A stretch of DNA of 64,000 bases from Owenia fusiformis (lineage: Eukaryota; Annelida; Polychaeta; Sabellida; Oweniidae), in contig CAIIXF020000002.1 in assembly GCA_903813345.2 (NCBI GenBank), positions 4,132,001 through 4,196,000 on the forward strand, written 5' to 3'. Shown in pieces: positions 45,201 to 56,890 of the stretch. Every line of letters starts with the position of its first letter. Position 1 is the first letter of the stretch. Made by a program: the position numbers and the translations under genes. A model generated the notes under the pieces. It did not search any database. It saw only the letters and a program-made list of their open reading frames with translations, and was not told the DNA's origin.

Positions 45201-47481
45201 TACAGACTCTAATCAGTGTTATTTCCCAAAGGGTTTTTTACAACCTTTTCACAATGAAATTTTCTGATATAACCACTCAAAAATATTAATTTCCTGAACT
45301 GATTTGCTCCCATGGCATCCAAATATTTTTATCATTTGAATCTCTGACATTTTCGGATGATGGGAAAAAAAGTTTCCCTGATATTTCCAGATGCTTGTTG
45401 TGATTACCGGTTCTCATGCAAGAATTAAGATTAAGCATTGCATGAATGAGGACTATGCAAGAATTAAGATTAAGCATTGCATGAATGAGGACTATGCAAG
45501 AATTAAGAATAATGCATGAATATTACTCTTTATGCATGAGGAATACACATGAATGAGGAATACACATAAATGAGGAATACACATGAATGAGTAATATACA
45601 TGAATGAGGAATACACATGAATGAGGAATACACATGAATGAGGAATACACATGAATGAGGAATACACATGCATGAGGAATACACATGAATGAGGAATACA
45701 TATGAATGAGGAATACACATGAATGAGGAATACACATGAATGAGGAATACACATGAATGAGGAATAGACATGCATGAGGAATACACATGAATGAGGAATA
45801 CACATGAATGAGGAATACACATGAATGAGGAATACACATGAATGAGGAATACACATGAATGAGGAATACTCATGAATGAGGAATACTCATGAATGAGGAA
45901 TACTCATGAATGAGGAATACACATGAATGAGGAATACACATGAATGAGGAATACACATGCATGAGGAATACACATGAATGAGGAATACACATGAATGAGG
46001 AATACACATGAATGAGGAATACACATGAATGAGGAATAGACATGCATGAGGAATACACATGAATGAGGAATATACATGAATGAGGAATACTCATGAATGA
46101 GGAATACTCATGAATGAGGAATACTCATGAATGAGGAATACACATGAATGAGGAATACACATGAATGAGGAATACACATGAATGAGGAATACTCATGAAT
46201 GAGGAATATACATAAATGAGGAATATACATGAATGAAGACTATACAGGAGTTAGGACCAAGGGGGAATTTGGACAATGGCAGAATTAGGAGCATTTCTTT
46301 TAAGTACGATACTTACCTACATCTGCCACAAGGGAACCCGGCTCTAACTGCTCCAGAAACTCCTGTACCTTGGGCCACGCCTTATACCTCGTGTCACTAA
46401 AATGTGGAGCTATGTGATCATACACATCATGGACGTGTCGCTGCTCTAGGGCCAGAAACTCCTTTTCACGCTGTTGCTCCGATTTACATGAATCTGCGGG
46501 GATGCAGGAGAAAGGATTGTTGGGTTTATTGCTATGATCGAGATTTGAGACTTGGCGATGTTTGTATTTATGTTGCCTTGCTGTAGTTGGGTGGCTGTTG
46601 TAATTGGGCCCTGTGGAATGAGAGTGGGTACCAGCGGACTGCAAAGCTGCGATATAAGATTGCGTAGCTGCGGAATGATGCCTTTTAGCTGTAGATGAGT
46701 TATGCCTAACTGCAGATTTAACATGTGGATATTTCCCGCCTGACTCAAGCTCAGCGTTTTGCTCATCAATATCAACTCCTCCATTCTCTTGTGTTCCATT
46801 ATCATGAAATACTTGGTCATCAGCAGGATTGTCTTCTGCATGTGCATCACTAGTTGGATTGGACTTTCCTTCAAACTCATCATTTAGCTTAAGGCCTGTG
46901 TACCTGAAAATAGCACATTCTAATTTTCATATATAATTACATAATTACAGTAAAACCTGTCTAATCTGAATGCTACAAGTGCTGACAAAAGAGTGTTTGG
47001 ATTAGAAGGTATTCACATTTTAAGATTTATTGATATGTGGGTCAATGGGATAAAATTGGGACTCAGAAAAAGTGTTAACATTGAGAGATGTTCAGATTAG
47101 AGAAATGCTTGAATATACAGTTTGTGTATATTATTAAACTTTTTTAAAATGCCAAAGTTCCTATCTAGGCACATTGCTTTTTTCAATGCCCATCAAATAT
47201 CAAACACATTGCATTATATAGTACATGTATTTAGAGGCTATAATATTGATTTTGGACATTTTTTTCAATGCAATATCAAGTATGGACGTCTCATACCTTT
47301 GTGATCTCCTAGGAGACCGCAATGTTTTACTTTGCCCATCAAATTCTCCCCTGGGGACAACTTTGGTGCCATGATGGCCTATGGGTGTACCTTGTGCCCA
47401 ATCAGCATTGGCTGAGGCTCTGTGTGTTGGGGAACTGCAGCCATTTTGTGTGGTCATATCATGGGGCTGTAACACAGGCAT
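36247..47481 (-). CDS. TRMT9B: TRMT9B-like tRNA methyltransferase-family protein (five coding exons)
   Basis: Minus-strand coding exons 47297-47481, 46317-46903, 41252-41547, 38940-39000 and 36247-37760 have matching phases and sum to 2643 nt: 880 codons plus stop. Residues ~200-375 form the Trm9/ALKBH8-type class I methyltransferase domain: [18 protein letters not shown]-binding motif [14 protein letters not shown] (split across exons 2 and 3), GSDHC, then [14 protein letters not shown] and [25 protein letters not shown] follows. A long Ser-rich, basic region (about 380-835) precedes the conserved tail [14 protein letters not shown]...[11 protein letters not shown]. The RRM and AlkB domains of ALKBH8 are absent, and the long middle insert is typical of TRMT9B. 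In other animals TRMT9B binds SAM; its methyl acceptor is uncertain. The ATG at 47481 is preceded by an in-frame TAG. The ~200-residue N-terminal extension is unusual. Confidence 0.93.
37761..38165 (-). repeat. Five extra 68-bp copies of the TRMT9B final-exon acceptor
   Basis: The true acceptor (minus-strand ATTTTGCAG|GTAACAGCAGCAAAC; exon starts at 37760) is followed upstream by copies with acceptors at 37829, 37897, 37965, 38033 and 38101, exactly 68 bp apart. Each unit holds about 38 bp of exon start plus about 30 bp of intron ending TTTTGCAG. Beyond them, about 38130-38163 repeats exon sequence from deeper in (37698-37731, TCATCGTCACTGATGGAGCT). Only the copy at 37761 continues into the whole exon. 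68 bp is not a multiple of three. Confidence 0.93.
38600..38922. repeat. Dispersed 300-bp element, copy 2
   Basis: Direct-orientation relative of 31567-31880: AAGTTATTGAATGATTTGAAG, GGAACGAGACGAAGTCGAG and GACCAATCAGAAGGCTTCAT in order. It ends close to the 38940-39000 exon of TRMT9B. Confidence 0.8.
39900..40015. repeat. CAAGTGGGTGCAAA repeat copy
   Basis: CTCAAGTGGGTGCAAACTAA, CTCAGGTGGGTG and GTGCAGTGCCCACTTG mark a short dispersed noncoding repeat also found at about 7790-7910, 41575-41765 and 48780-48920. It lies in the TRMT9B intron. Confidence 0.65.
41100..41190. mobile_element. CAGTAAAACCTGT-family MITE, short complete copy
   Basis: ACAGTAAAACCTGT at the left and ACAGGTTTCACTGT at the right enclose about 60 bp with GGAACACC and TTGTTCTAC phrases. 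Relatives lie at about 42269-42449, 44589-45135, 46947-47115, 48294-48482, 52689-53560, 53893-53985, 56730-56890 and 58475-58810, mostly with AACACC-rich interiors. Confidence 0.8.
41575..41765. repeat. CAAGTGGGTGCAAA repeat copy
   Basis: CTCAAGTGGGTGAAAAATTC through GGTGGGTGCTGCACCCACTTG. Same family as 39900-40015. It lies just 5' (on the minus strand) of the TRMT9B exon at 41252-41547. Confidence 0.65.
42269..42449. mobile_element. CAGTAAAACCTGT-family MITE copy
   Basis: GTACAGTAAAACATGTAAAG starts the copy and ACAGGTTTTACTTTA ends it. The interior is a degenerate tandem of GTTGAACACCTCT. Noncoding, in a TRMT9B intron. Confidence 0.75.
43655..43705 (-). repeat. tRNA-like 3' half (B-box-like), probable SINE remnant
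   Basis: The minus strand reads GGGTCATGGGTTTGATCCGC, with a B-box-like GGTTTGATCC. No convincing A box precedes it and no cloverleaf can be drawn, so I call it a SINE or tRNA relic and not a tRNA gene. Confidence 0.35.
44589..45135. repeat. CAGTAAAACCTGT-family MITE expanded by an internal minisatellite
   Basis: Starts GTACAGTAAAATATGTG. Inside, units of about 43 bp (CTTGATTCACATATTAAGG then AACCTTGAAATGTGAACA) are repeated about 8 times, some carrying TTTCTTGGTTTTCCCATTG inserts. It lies in the intron between the TRMT9B exons at 46317-46903 and 41252-41547. Confidence 0.75.
45410..46245. repeat. 17-bp minisatellite, over 40 copies
   Basis: The unit ATGAATGAGGAATACAC recurs with variants (ACTCATG, AGACATGCATG, ATACATG). 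17 bp is not a multiple of three and the units lack minus-strand stops, so all three minus-strand frames are open for about 110 codons ([17 protein letters not shown] pattern); these are not genes. It is preceded by a 39-bp relative (ATGCAAGAATTAAGATTAAG) repeated at 45416-45510. It is intronic to TRMT9B. Confidence 0.95.
46947..47115. mobile_element. CAGTAAAACCTGT-family MITE copy
   Basis: ACAGTAAAACCTGTCTAATC at the left; the right side has GATGTTCAGATTAGAG and ends near ATATACAGT. It lies in the short intron between TRMT9B exons 47297-47535 and 46317-46903. Confidence 0.7.
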
Positions 47482-47535
47482 CTAGGAGCCACTAAACTAC
47501 TAATGTCAACTTCCCCTAGCAGTCATCTAGTCTGC
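47482..47535 (-). other. TRMT9B 5' UTR part of the first coding exon, with a short uORF
   Basis: On the minus strand a GTATTTCAG acceptor (AG at 47536-47537) precedes 54 nt of untranslated sequence and then the ATG at 47481. So at least one noncoding exon must lie further upstream. An upstream ATG at 47524-47526 opens a 6-codon frame ending in TGA before the main ATG; it could lower translation. The main ATG has an in-frame TAG directly before it. Confidence 0.6.
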
Positions 47536-47539
47536 CTGA

Positions 47540-47925
47540 AATACATCAAATAACACATGGGATAACACCATGAAATAACATTCTAGGCGGTCATGCCATG
47601 GGGCTGTAACACAGGTATCTACGAGGCACCATTAAATAAACCATTGGATAATGCATTGAACAATACATGGAATAACACGGGATAATACAGTCATTGAATA
47701 ATACATGGAAGAACACCATGGAATAACACATTGAATAATACATGGAATAACACATTGAATAATACATGGAGTAACACCATGGAATAACGCATGGAATAAC
47801 ACCATAGAATAACATATTGAATAATACATGGAATAACACCATGGAATAACATATTGAATAATACATGGAATAACACCATGGAATATCACATTGAATAATA
47901 CATGAAATAACACCATGACACGATG
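47540..47925. repeat. Minisatellite plus copy of the TRMT9B start-codon region
   Basis: GGTCATGCCATGGGGCTGTA through ACACAGGTATCTA at 47589-47621 repeats the start-codon region 47452-47484, 137 bp away, with the initiator changed (plus-strand CAT to TAT, so ATG becomes ATA). From about 47630 it passes into a degenerate array of GAATAATACATGGAATAACAC units. Minus-strand frames across it (MVLFHVLFN...) are repeat artefacts. Confidence 0.8.
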
Positions 47926-48293
47926 CTGTATTAAAAAACGTCCTGTCAGTTAATTGGGGCAGTTTTTCTTAATGATCTCACATACATATTTAAATTTACT
48001 TAATTAAAGTATTATTACAATAAATACCTCATAAATCTAACCATTTTCTGAACAGCTTCAACTAAGAACATTACATTTGTTAATCAATAGGTAATATTGG
48101 AATACTGTATTATTACATCCTCAATTCTGAGCTTATTTAAGTATATATTTTGCTTTATTAAGAACTCATGGGTCTCTCGAGATAAGGTACCATGGGTTCT
48201 GAAAGCATTAAGTATTAGGGGGTCCCCCAAACAGAGCAATGTGACACCAAATCATAACCAGTAAGAGTGGCCCCAAAGTATGATACATAAGTG

Positions 48294-48482
48294 TACAGTA
48301 AAACCTGTGAATATTGGACATTTTTGCCAAGAAAAAAACGTTCAGTGTTGGTAGGTGTTCACTACAGGGAGGGTAATTTATGCAGAAGTGAGTAGATAGT
48401 GTGCGTAGAAAGGGTGTCTACTACAGACAGGTGTTCACGAGAGAGAGAGAGGGGTGTTTACTAAGACAGGTTTTATTGTATA
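48294..48482. mobile_element. CAGTAAAACCTGT-family MITE copy
   Basis: GTACAGTAAAACCTGTG at the left and GACAGGTTTTATTGTATA at the right, with GTTCAGTGTTGGTAGGTGTT in the interior. Noncoding. Confidence 0.75.
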
Positions 48483-49751
48483 TGGCTTATTTTCCTTTAT
48501 GTTTCTAAACACATCATTGATATGGATTTTATATAAAATAGCATCTGCAGCTGTTTATATATTTGTGAACAGGTGTTTGTCAACAATATGCTATATCAAT
48601 AAAGAAGAAATAAATCAATAGGAAAGAGCAAGTCACAATTGATCAAGTTAAACAAACACAACTTACAGTTAAAATAGATAATACCACATTTCTGAGAACT
48701 CAACTTTCTTGATGCATTACATTACATTCGAGTAAATACAATCCAGTGTTCTCTCTAATTTTTTCAGCATAAATTTTTCATATTTCTGTCAAAAGGTTGG
48801 TTGAAATATGTAGCTTAATGACTTTTGTTTTCATTTTCAAATACATGTAGGTGCATAAGACTTTCAAATTGGTGCAAATCTATTTTCAAAATCCCAAGTA
48901 GATGCAGCACACACTACTTACTTAAGAGCGAGACAGATCCAATCTTAAATAAATAAAAAATCAATCATGTAGTTGCTCTGTATTATTTAGTATTATAGCA
49001 GGCCAACATCTGTTACATCCAGGCCATGCAGCATCAAAACATCAAGAATGGCAACAAGAAACAAGAAGCCAAGTACACAATTACTGTAAAACATGTTGAA
49101 TACAAGCATGCAATTTTCACAAATTCAGGATTTCCTTATACTTGGACAAACTATGCAGTTATGAATTTTAGAAATTTGTCTGTTGGTTGATATCAATTAC
49201 AAAAATTGATGACATTATTTTAAAACTCCTGGAAACTGAGCATAATTAGTATATTTTCAAAGTTTAGTGAAATAAACATGATTTATGGTATAATTGATGA
49301 AATACTTCTCTATCCTTGGATTCATTAGAGATTGGTAATAAAAGGCCAATTGTGTAAGAATACTAAGCCTTGGAGAGTAATTCTAGATTACTACCCTTAA
49401 CTTATCCTTTTAAGGATCCAACTACCCTCTGACTAAAATTGATTATTATGCAGTTTACTTGTCAACCAATCAGAGAACTAATTGCACACTGATTCAAAAG
49501 AAATTACCAAATATGGACTTAAATCAGGGGTGAGCAATAATCAGCTCTGATTGGTTCATTAAGTTCAGGTTTTATCTGTTATTTTAAGAGTATAAGATGA
49601 ATTAATTGGTCTTGGCAAGGGTATCAAATTATGCTCTGTGACAATAACAACTATCAAGGATATATTGTTTTCATAATCAGAGACTATATTGGTTTATATA
49701 AGAAATGCAAACAGCCATATTTAGAATGTTTCTTGCTATGAATTTATTAAC

Positions 49752-49970
49752 GTGGCGTATAGCCTTTTTATTTTTTCGTGAAACCACTCAGTCATGAATT
49801 ACATCAATTTCGCGTGCAAACATTGGGTAGATGTTGTCATTACCAGATGCCCAAACGTGTCAGGAACACATAGATACTTGAATGATGTTGATTGGACATC
49901 AGGGTGCAGAGAAATCGTAATTTTACTGACAGATTGACTTCACGAAAAAATAAGCATCATTATAGGCCAC
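49752..49970. mobile_element. MITE with about 31-bp inverted ends
   Basis: Left GTGGCGTATAGCC...TTTTTTCGTGAA and right TTCACGAAAAAATAAG...TATAGGCCAC are imperfect inverse copies. About 155 bp lie between. Noncoding. Confidence 0.65.
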
Positions 49971-50473
49971 CTTAAATGGAGAAAATGTGATAAAGCAAAA
50001 AAGTGAAAAGAAATCAGTGGCTGTAATAGCAACAACAAAGCTTTTGCCAGAGGGGTTAGACTTTTAAAATTATGATCCAGGAGGTTGAAATTTTTTAATA
50101 ATTTTTGCCAAAGAGGTCCACTCTAACACACTGAACCATCCCCCTTGCTTGGGACCTGGAAATATGCACTAAAAATAATATATGTTGAAATATAAGACAA
50201 TTCATCTTAGGTTTGATATTTGATACAAATTAATGTTCATTTGAGCAGAATAATCTAAAAGGACCTTTTTTACATGCCCTATCTTATTTATATCTGTGTT
50301 TAACATCACCTTTCTTCTTCCAGTTCAAGAAACTGTAAGCATTACTTCCTAGGTAATCTTAGATATGAGGTTAGACTCCCATATTCCCATTTTCAAAGAG
50401 GTTAGTTTGTTAATACATGTAATTGTACAGATATAAAATTTGGAACAATTTTTGACATAGATAAAGGATATTC

Positions 50474-50724
50474 GAGCCTGGCCATAGGAAAACCGGTCTT
50501 ATCACAAAAATTAGAATTGTGCTACAGAGTCAAAAATGTGCCCAAGATTATGAGGAAAATGTGCTAAATTCAAATCCGACTTTTTGGTCTATATATGCAA
50601 GGAAAAAGTGTTAAGACATAAGCCATGGCTCATTTGAAAGGTCTCTTTGTGCTTTCTAAGATAAACAAAAAATCAGAATATTGAAAAAATCTGTGATAAG
50701 ACCCCTTTTCCTGTGGCCTGGCTC
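50474..50724. mobile_element. MITE with GAGCCTGGCCATAGGAAAA ends
   Basis: The left end GAGCCTGGCCATAGGAAAAC continues with CGGTCTTATCACA; the right end is TGTGATAAGACCCC then TTTTCCTGTGGCCTGGCTC, an imperfect inverse of about 33 bp. The element is 251 bp. A truncated copy lies at 27410-27610. Confidence 0.85.
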
Positions 50725-52688
50725 ATTTATAGATTCATTTTCAACAATATACAGTACCTTGAGGCACAGAGCATAGAATTGACATGAAACTCTCTTTTAA
50801 GGAAAACCATTGGATACCCCAACTGTAACTTTAATCAGAGGGAAAATATGTTATTTTCCTTGTTCAATTTTCCTCTTACATTGGTGAGTTGGGGAGATAA
50901 CTTATGATTTTTGAGGGACACCAATTTTATCCATGAGTAGCTATCAACCATCTCTACAAGTAGTGAAAAGAAATAGTATCTGTCGGATAGGATATGATTA
51001 GATATGACGTCATACTGATCGGATACAACTTTAGAAGTGCATACTAAGATTACCTTGTGTTGTTATCCTCATACACATATTTAGTATCCATGGGATTAAT
51101 AGGTACATATGGGAAAGAACTTAAGCATGGTACAAAAAACAAATGGGGGTAAATTACTTACCAAAAAGTCCAATGTAATCCAAATTGTGATATCCCAAAG
51201 AAATCCATGATATTTTATCAAATTAATTCTAATGGAAAAGCTACATGTGATTTACAATACAATTATGATTAGGTTAGGTTAAATCAAAAATAAACTAATT
51301 TAATTGCTAAAATGTGCAAAGCTGTCTGCAAATAAGCCAGACATTGATATTTAAGTAACATGTCACATAATCCCATTTAATATGATTGAGTAACATTTTA
51401 ATGTCGAATCTGATCTCTGCCAACTTCAACTGTGATTTTTGATCACCACTGCTAATAATCACACGGCATTATGACCCATACTGGGCTCTCATATTACACT
51501 CCTTATGGTGAAATATATTTGACAACATGATTGCAGTAACTCAGGTAACCAACTGCAGTTAACCCTTTTCTATAGAAAGATTATCATTTATAAGTTTTCT
51601 GATGCTCTGGCATCTTTCTCTCCCACTGTCACATCAGGGATTTTATTAGCAGCAGGCAACAGGCAATTTTCACCGGCTGTTTCCACAAGATCGCCTGTTG
51701 TTTTTAGGGACTTTTCAACTTGTCCATGTTAAATTTATGCTTTCCATTAATTTTGCATGTTGTTTTCATTTATTTAGTCTGTTGTGAGAAATTCTAATGA
51801 AACTCCTGCACATTGCAGATCTTGTCCAGATTGACAGAGATAAAGAAGACATGGGTTACCATGACGATTCTAAGAGTAGGAGTCTGAGATATAATCCTTC
51901 AATTTGAAAGGTTATACCATACCATTATCTTTTGTTTTGTTCATATTTATGAACAAAATAATAAATTTTGTTTACAGTATTATTCATTTCATAGTCATCT
52001 ATATTTAAAAATACATAAAACTTAAAGAAAAGAAATGGTACAGGGGGCACAGGTATTTTATACCATTATCTTAATAAAATTCAGAAAATTTTGCATTGCT
52101 CTTGAACATTAGAAATTGATTACACAGAGTCTCTCATTATAGAAGATGAAATTCAAATTACTGAAAAGCGTATAGACATGAATTTATCAGATAAGAAAAA
52201 TTATGTAAATTATTCAGAGACATGTAGTTAAACACATAATATGCCCAAGTCAGCATTAATTTACAGAGAAATGATATGTAAAACAATGAAATTTCATGAA
52301 AGAGCATGACTGTTTCCCATGTTGAGTTATGGCAGCTGTAAATGTGTAATTACACAATTTCCATGACGATCAATTACAGTATTATTACAACTGAACAAAT
52401 GTACACGTTTCAATAAAGCACAGTATTAAATCATGGATTTAATATCATTTATAGCAAGCTCTCATTGTACTTGCATTGAGAGAAAATATAATTTACTATA
52501 GCACAGTAATTAAGGTAATGGCCTAATAGGTATGGGAACACTATTTTCTGAAAGCCTGAAAGATTTATGTCATACATATGGTATATAGCTGATATAGACT
52601 GATTGACATACATATTTTATAGGCTTATTATAAGCTGTCAATATAAAATGGCTAAATAATGTAGTTCTGTAACTTGTTTGATAGCATA

Positions 52689-53560
52689 CACAGTAAAACA
52701 TGTTTCAGTGAACACCTCTCTCTAATGAACACCTGTGTTGAGCGAACACCACTTCAAGACACATTTTATATTGACTCTTGTATAAAAAAAATCTCTGTAA
52801 TGAACACCTACCAACAGCGAACACCTGTATTGAGTGAACACTTCAAGACACATTTCATATTGACTCTTGTATAAAAAATCTCTGTAATGAACACCCACCA
52901 ACTAGTGGTCGGACTCGCCTGAAAATCTCCACTCGAGTGGGCCATGAAAAACCACGATTATATTCGCGATTTGATTTAGTTGAGTTACTTCCGGTTTCAA
53001 TTTCCCAAGTAGCGGCAGAATTCATCAATTTGATCAAGTCTTTCAAGTGCCTCTATACTTTTTATTGTCTAAATCGGCAGTTGGATATTCCCAGAATGCA
53101 TCAAACCGGAAATGAAACTTTTGCATAAAAAAAAACAAACGCAGAATAAAATCCAAGTATGTTTGTCTTCCGCACATGGAAAATAAGTTGTATTCTATAC
53201 AGATTAAGCAGAACATTACAACTATAAGCATGGAAATTGCGAATAGGAGAGACGAATCGCGAGTCAAGGTAAGGTGAAAACGAGTGAAAAATATTTTTTT
53301 AGTAAAAATTTCAAATCGTGAGTTCAAGTTTTCAACTCGATCAATTGATTTTTAGGACAAATGCGAGTAAAACTTGAGTACACGAGTCAGTCTTCCAACC
53401 ACTACCACCAACAGTAAACACCTATATTGAGTGAACATTTCAAGAAACATTTTAATATATTGACTCTTGTATAAAAAATCTCTCTTTAATGAACACCTAC
53501 CAACAGTGAACACCTTTTTGTGACTCCACTAAGAGTTCAAAGGTTTTACTGGAGTACAAT
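52689..53560. mobile_element. CAGTAAAACCTGT-family MITE with a second element nested inside
   Basis: ACAGTAAAACATGTTTCAGT opens and AAAGGTTTTACTGGAGTA closes the outer element, whose interior repeats GAACACCTACCAACAG and GACTCTTGTATAAAAAATC. At about 52905-53405 it is split by another sequence starting TAGTGGTCGGACTCG and ending CGAGTCAG...CCAACCACTA, roughly inverted, and containing CGAGT motifs. The small frames in it are not genes. Confidence 0.65.
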
Positions 53561-53892
53561 TAAGTGCAAAAATATAATAATTAAAGAACAGAACTATTTT
53601 AATGAGTTTAGTCTGATTTTCTAAATCTTAAATCAATTATAAAAGTATCACTCCGCAAATCCTTCATCTTTTATCTAGCCTGAAATAAATCAGTTATGTT
53701 TTTTCAGGAAAAAATAGCTAATTGATATTCAATCTTATTGTTATATAGGATCATATTCATAATTTTGTTTCATATAATTAATATCTACATTAAAATCACT
53801 CTTACCTTAATAATTCAGTGTACCCTATCTTGAATGACCTTCCTCGAAGATTACGATATTGTCTATTCAATATTTTTATATCCAGTACTCAG

Positions 53893-53985
53893 TTCAGTAA
53901 AACTTGTACATCTGAACACCTTTATAATATGAACACCTCTCAATAAGAACACTTGAAATGTGAACACCTATATTCTGAAGACTTT
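53893..53985. mobile_element. CAGTAAAACCTGT-family MITE, partial copy
   Basis: TCAGTAAAACTTGTACATCTG then AACACC units. The right end is not clear. Confidence 0.5.
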
Positions 53986-54126
53986 GATATTCAGACAAGA
54001 CATGTTTTACCATACTCTGCATTCAGTGCACAATTTTCCCCATTAAGAATGAATCTATATTTGAGTATTAATTTACAGTGTCCTTTATTCAGAGCCCAGT
54101 CCAATCACACTTTGATATTCCATCAT

Positions 54127-54200
54127 AAGTGTGTACAATAAGTGTGTACAATAAGTGTGTACAATAAGTGTGTACAATAAGTGTGTACAATAAGTGTCTG
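54127..54200. repeat. 13-bp tandem repeat GTGTGTACAATAA
   Basis: About five head-to-tail copies of AAGTGTGTACAAT. Simple minisatellite. Confidence 0.85.
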
Positions 54201-55519
54201 CCAATAATAACTGCCTACCAAGTATACTCTACACAGGTGAAATATGGAAAATGATTCTTAAGTAAGTATGCTGTTGTAGGCTTGTGCTCTTGTGGTATGA
54301 AATTAATTATCCATACCTATATTCAAAACACCATCATTTTAAGTGAATTAATGGACATAGTAAAGCGTATGAAGGGATTATCAGTATCACTCACATATGT
54401 AGTTCATGCTCAAATATGTATGATAATGTATATAACTGGATGGTGTTTTAGGATATGGCTTAAGTGGGAAGGGAGAAATTTGTAGAACTGGAGTGATATT
54501 TTCTACCCAGGTTTATATGCACGATGGTGACAATTGATAGAAATGCACAATTGATAGAAATGCGTCACACCTTATGTTGTGTAACTTACACACTTATTAT
54601 CAAATATTTCGACATGATAAGTCTATCAATAATAAACCAATTCCTAGTTTCACGAGCTGGACATGACTTACCAATTTGTTGATTTTATGTTACGTTTTAT
54701 GTTAATCGTGAGAAAGTGGTATATAAAAAAGGGCACGCACGTCATTGTTACTATACTACAGCATAATGCAAATGCCAACCTACGTTTGAGTATCAGGATA
54801 ATTTGCAATTATAAGTATACTCTACGAGGCTTATTTCTACCTACACAGAGATTTTTAAGAGTTTATCACTTAAACTAAACTAGAGACACAATAATAAATA
54901 TTGCACTTTCTAGCAAAAAAATTCAATATGGCCACCAAGTCATTTACCCGACATGCAAAAATCAGATTTTATCAACAGTCTGCTCTTACATCCGTAAAAT
55001 TTTTAAGTTGAAAAGTAAACGATTTTCCTAATTTATGTGGCGCCCATCCATCCCGACAGACACACATACACGCTCACAATCATTAGTATAAGACAACAAC
55101 ATAAAACATTTTAACAAGACGTCACAAATCATTTTTTGTTTTGGGATTACAAAGAACATATCGTTTGATAAACTGTAAATACAGCTGCTTGCTAGTAGTA
55201 GTAAAACATGAGATCTAGATTAGAACTAGAACTAGACCTAGAACTCTGACCTAGGGATCTACATATCTTCTATGACAGATTTAACTTTTAAAAATCAACT
55301 GTATTTAATTCTACATTTTCTTCATTTCCAAAGTGGTAAATTTATTGTATGTATCCTCAAAACATACTTAACATGTTAAAAAGCAATCGAGTTACTTAAG
55401 ATATTAAGATTTGTCTTAATATTGGATCGATCATGGCTCTAATCCAGGATAAAGCAATCTAATCCCCTCATTGAAGAAAATTATATTACGTAATTCAAGA
55501 CAATTCATAGTCCCATTGC

Positions 55520-55668
55520 AATTCTACAATGTCACGATGAACAATGTCACAATTCTACAATGTCACAATGAACAATGTCACAATTCTACAATGTCACAAT
55601 GAACAATGTCACAATTCTACAATGTCACAATGAACAATGTCACAATTCTACAATGTCACAATGAACAA
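55520..55668. repeat. About 30-bp tandem repeat (CAATGTCACAATGAA...)
   Basis: AATTCTACAATGTCACAATG then AACAATGTCAC is repeated about five times with few changes. Noncoding minisatellite. Confidence 0.85.
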
Positions 55669-55771
55669 GAACATCATGAACTGTAGAATTTTTTAAAGAT
55701 TGCAGTAGAGAACTTGGAATCTAGTTGACTGTTAAAGTTTTCTATTGTATAATTTCCTTTACATTGGACAG

Positions 55772-55951
55772 GCCCGTGGCCATAATTTTCCAAGGGGGGT
55801 TCACTTTTCCAAAAAATTCTGGAGGGGCTCACCTTGGCAAATTTGGCCAAAATTCACTGAAAAAATAGTCAGAATGGTGAAAAAATGCATGATTTTGAAA
55901 GAAATTTTGGACAGGGCGGAACGAACCCCCCCCCCTGGCTACGGGCCTGAT
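55772..55951. mobile_element. CAGGCCCGTAGCCAGG-family MITE copy
   Basis: CAGGCCCGTGGCCATAATTT at the left and CTGGCTACGGGCCTG at the right. The interior has GAATGGTGAAAAAATGCATG. Confidence 0.8.
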
Positions 55952-56507
55952 TGAATGATGTTCATCTTTTCAATCTAACAATATGACATAATGCCTAATA
56001 TAACACAAAGGCCTCTAACATTTCTCACCATCTATATTATGGACCTTATCTATTGTATTTCCAGTTTGATATGTTTTGTATATTGCCGACAATGTTGAAA
56101 AATGTAGGCAATGATATTGTATTGTATTATATATATATATGGAATAAATGAGAAATGAAAAAAATATAAAAACTATTGCTATTAGACCTTGAGGTATTTT
56201 AAATGAAATAATGTTGAATAATGTTCAGTTTATAATCTAGTTATCCCTGTATGATGCTTTATCAATTTAATTAGCTACTGACATTTACTATTCACATTAG
56301 CATGTAAATTCAAAACATATATGAACGTTTCTTTTCAAGAGTTATTTCAAATATACTTTGAAGTAAATTAACTTACATGTACCACTGTAGGATCAACGCT
56401 GATCAACCTGCCTTTACTATTCTTTGAAGGAGTCTTTCACAAATTTTAGATAGAATGTTGTAAGGGGGTTTCCCGTTGCACTCCAGGGTCTTACAGGATA
56501 AGTATCA

Positions 56508-56687
56508 TAAGCCAGCTTTTGCCAAGGGAGGGGTTCACTTTTCAAAAAATTCCTTGGGGGTCACATTGACAACTTAAACCCAAAATCACTCGTGAAGTGA
56601 TCAGAATGGTGAAAAACTGCATCATTTTGAAATAATTTTTGGGCAGGTAGGGGTTTACCCACCTAACCCCTGGCTACGAGCCTGTAG
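56508..56687. mobile_element. CAGGCCCGTAGCCAGG-family MITE copy
   Basis: The left end is degraded (AAGCCAGCTTTTGCCAAGG); the right end is CCTGGCTACGAGCCTG. The interior GAATGGTGAAAAACTGCATC matches the family. Confidence 0.7.
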
Positions 56688-56729
56688 GGGAACAACAACA
56701 TTAACAACATTAGAAATCAGAGACTGGCC

Positions 56730-56890
56730 AAAAAACAAAAAGACGAGTATTCACATTCAAGGTTTTTTGCATGGAAGTCTATGGCATGGCAGAAAATGGG
56801 ACTGAAATAAGTGTTAACATTGAGAGGTGTTCAGATTATAGTGTTTAGATTAGAGAGGTGTTCAGATATATAGATTTTACCGTTTAACTG
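56730..56890. mobile_element. CAGTAAAACCTGT-family MITE, degraded copy
   Basis: GAGAGGTGTTCAGATTATAG and AGATTTTACCGTTTA mark the right half. The left end is obscured. Confidence 0.45.

Noticed and set aside
45492-46094. Overlapping minus-strand frames of 74-120 codons ([15 protein letters not shown] pattern)
   Set aside because: The 17-bp minisatellite lacks stops on that strand, so all three frames are open. Identical peptides in three frames are an artefact of the period.
47591-47916. Minus-strand frames of 62-94 codons (MVLFHVLFN pattern)
   Set aside because: These are a translation of a degenerate minisatellite built on CATGGAATAACAC, with no family resemblance.
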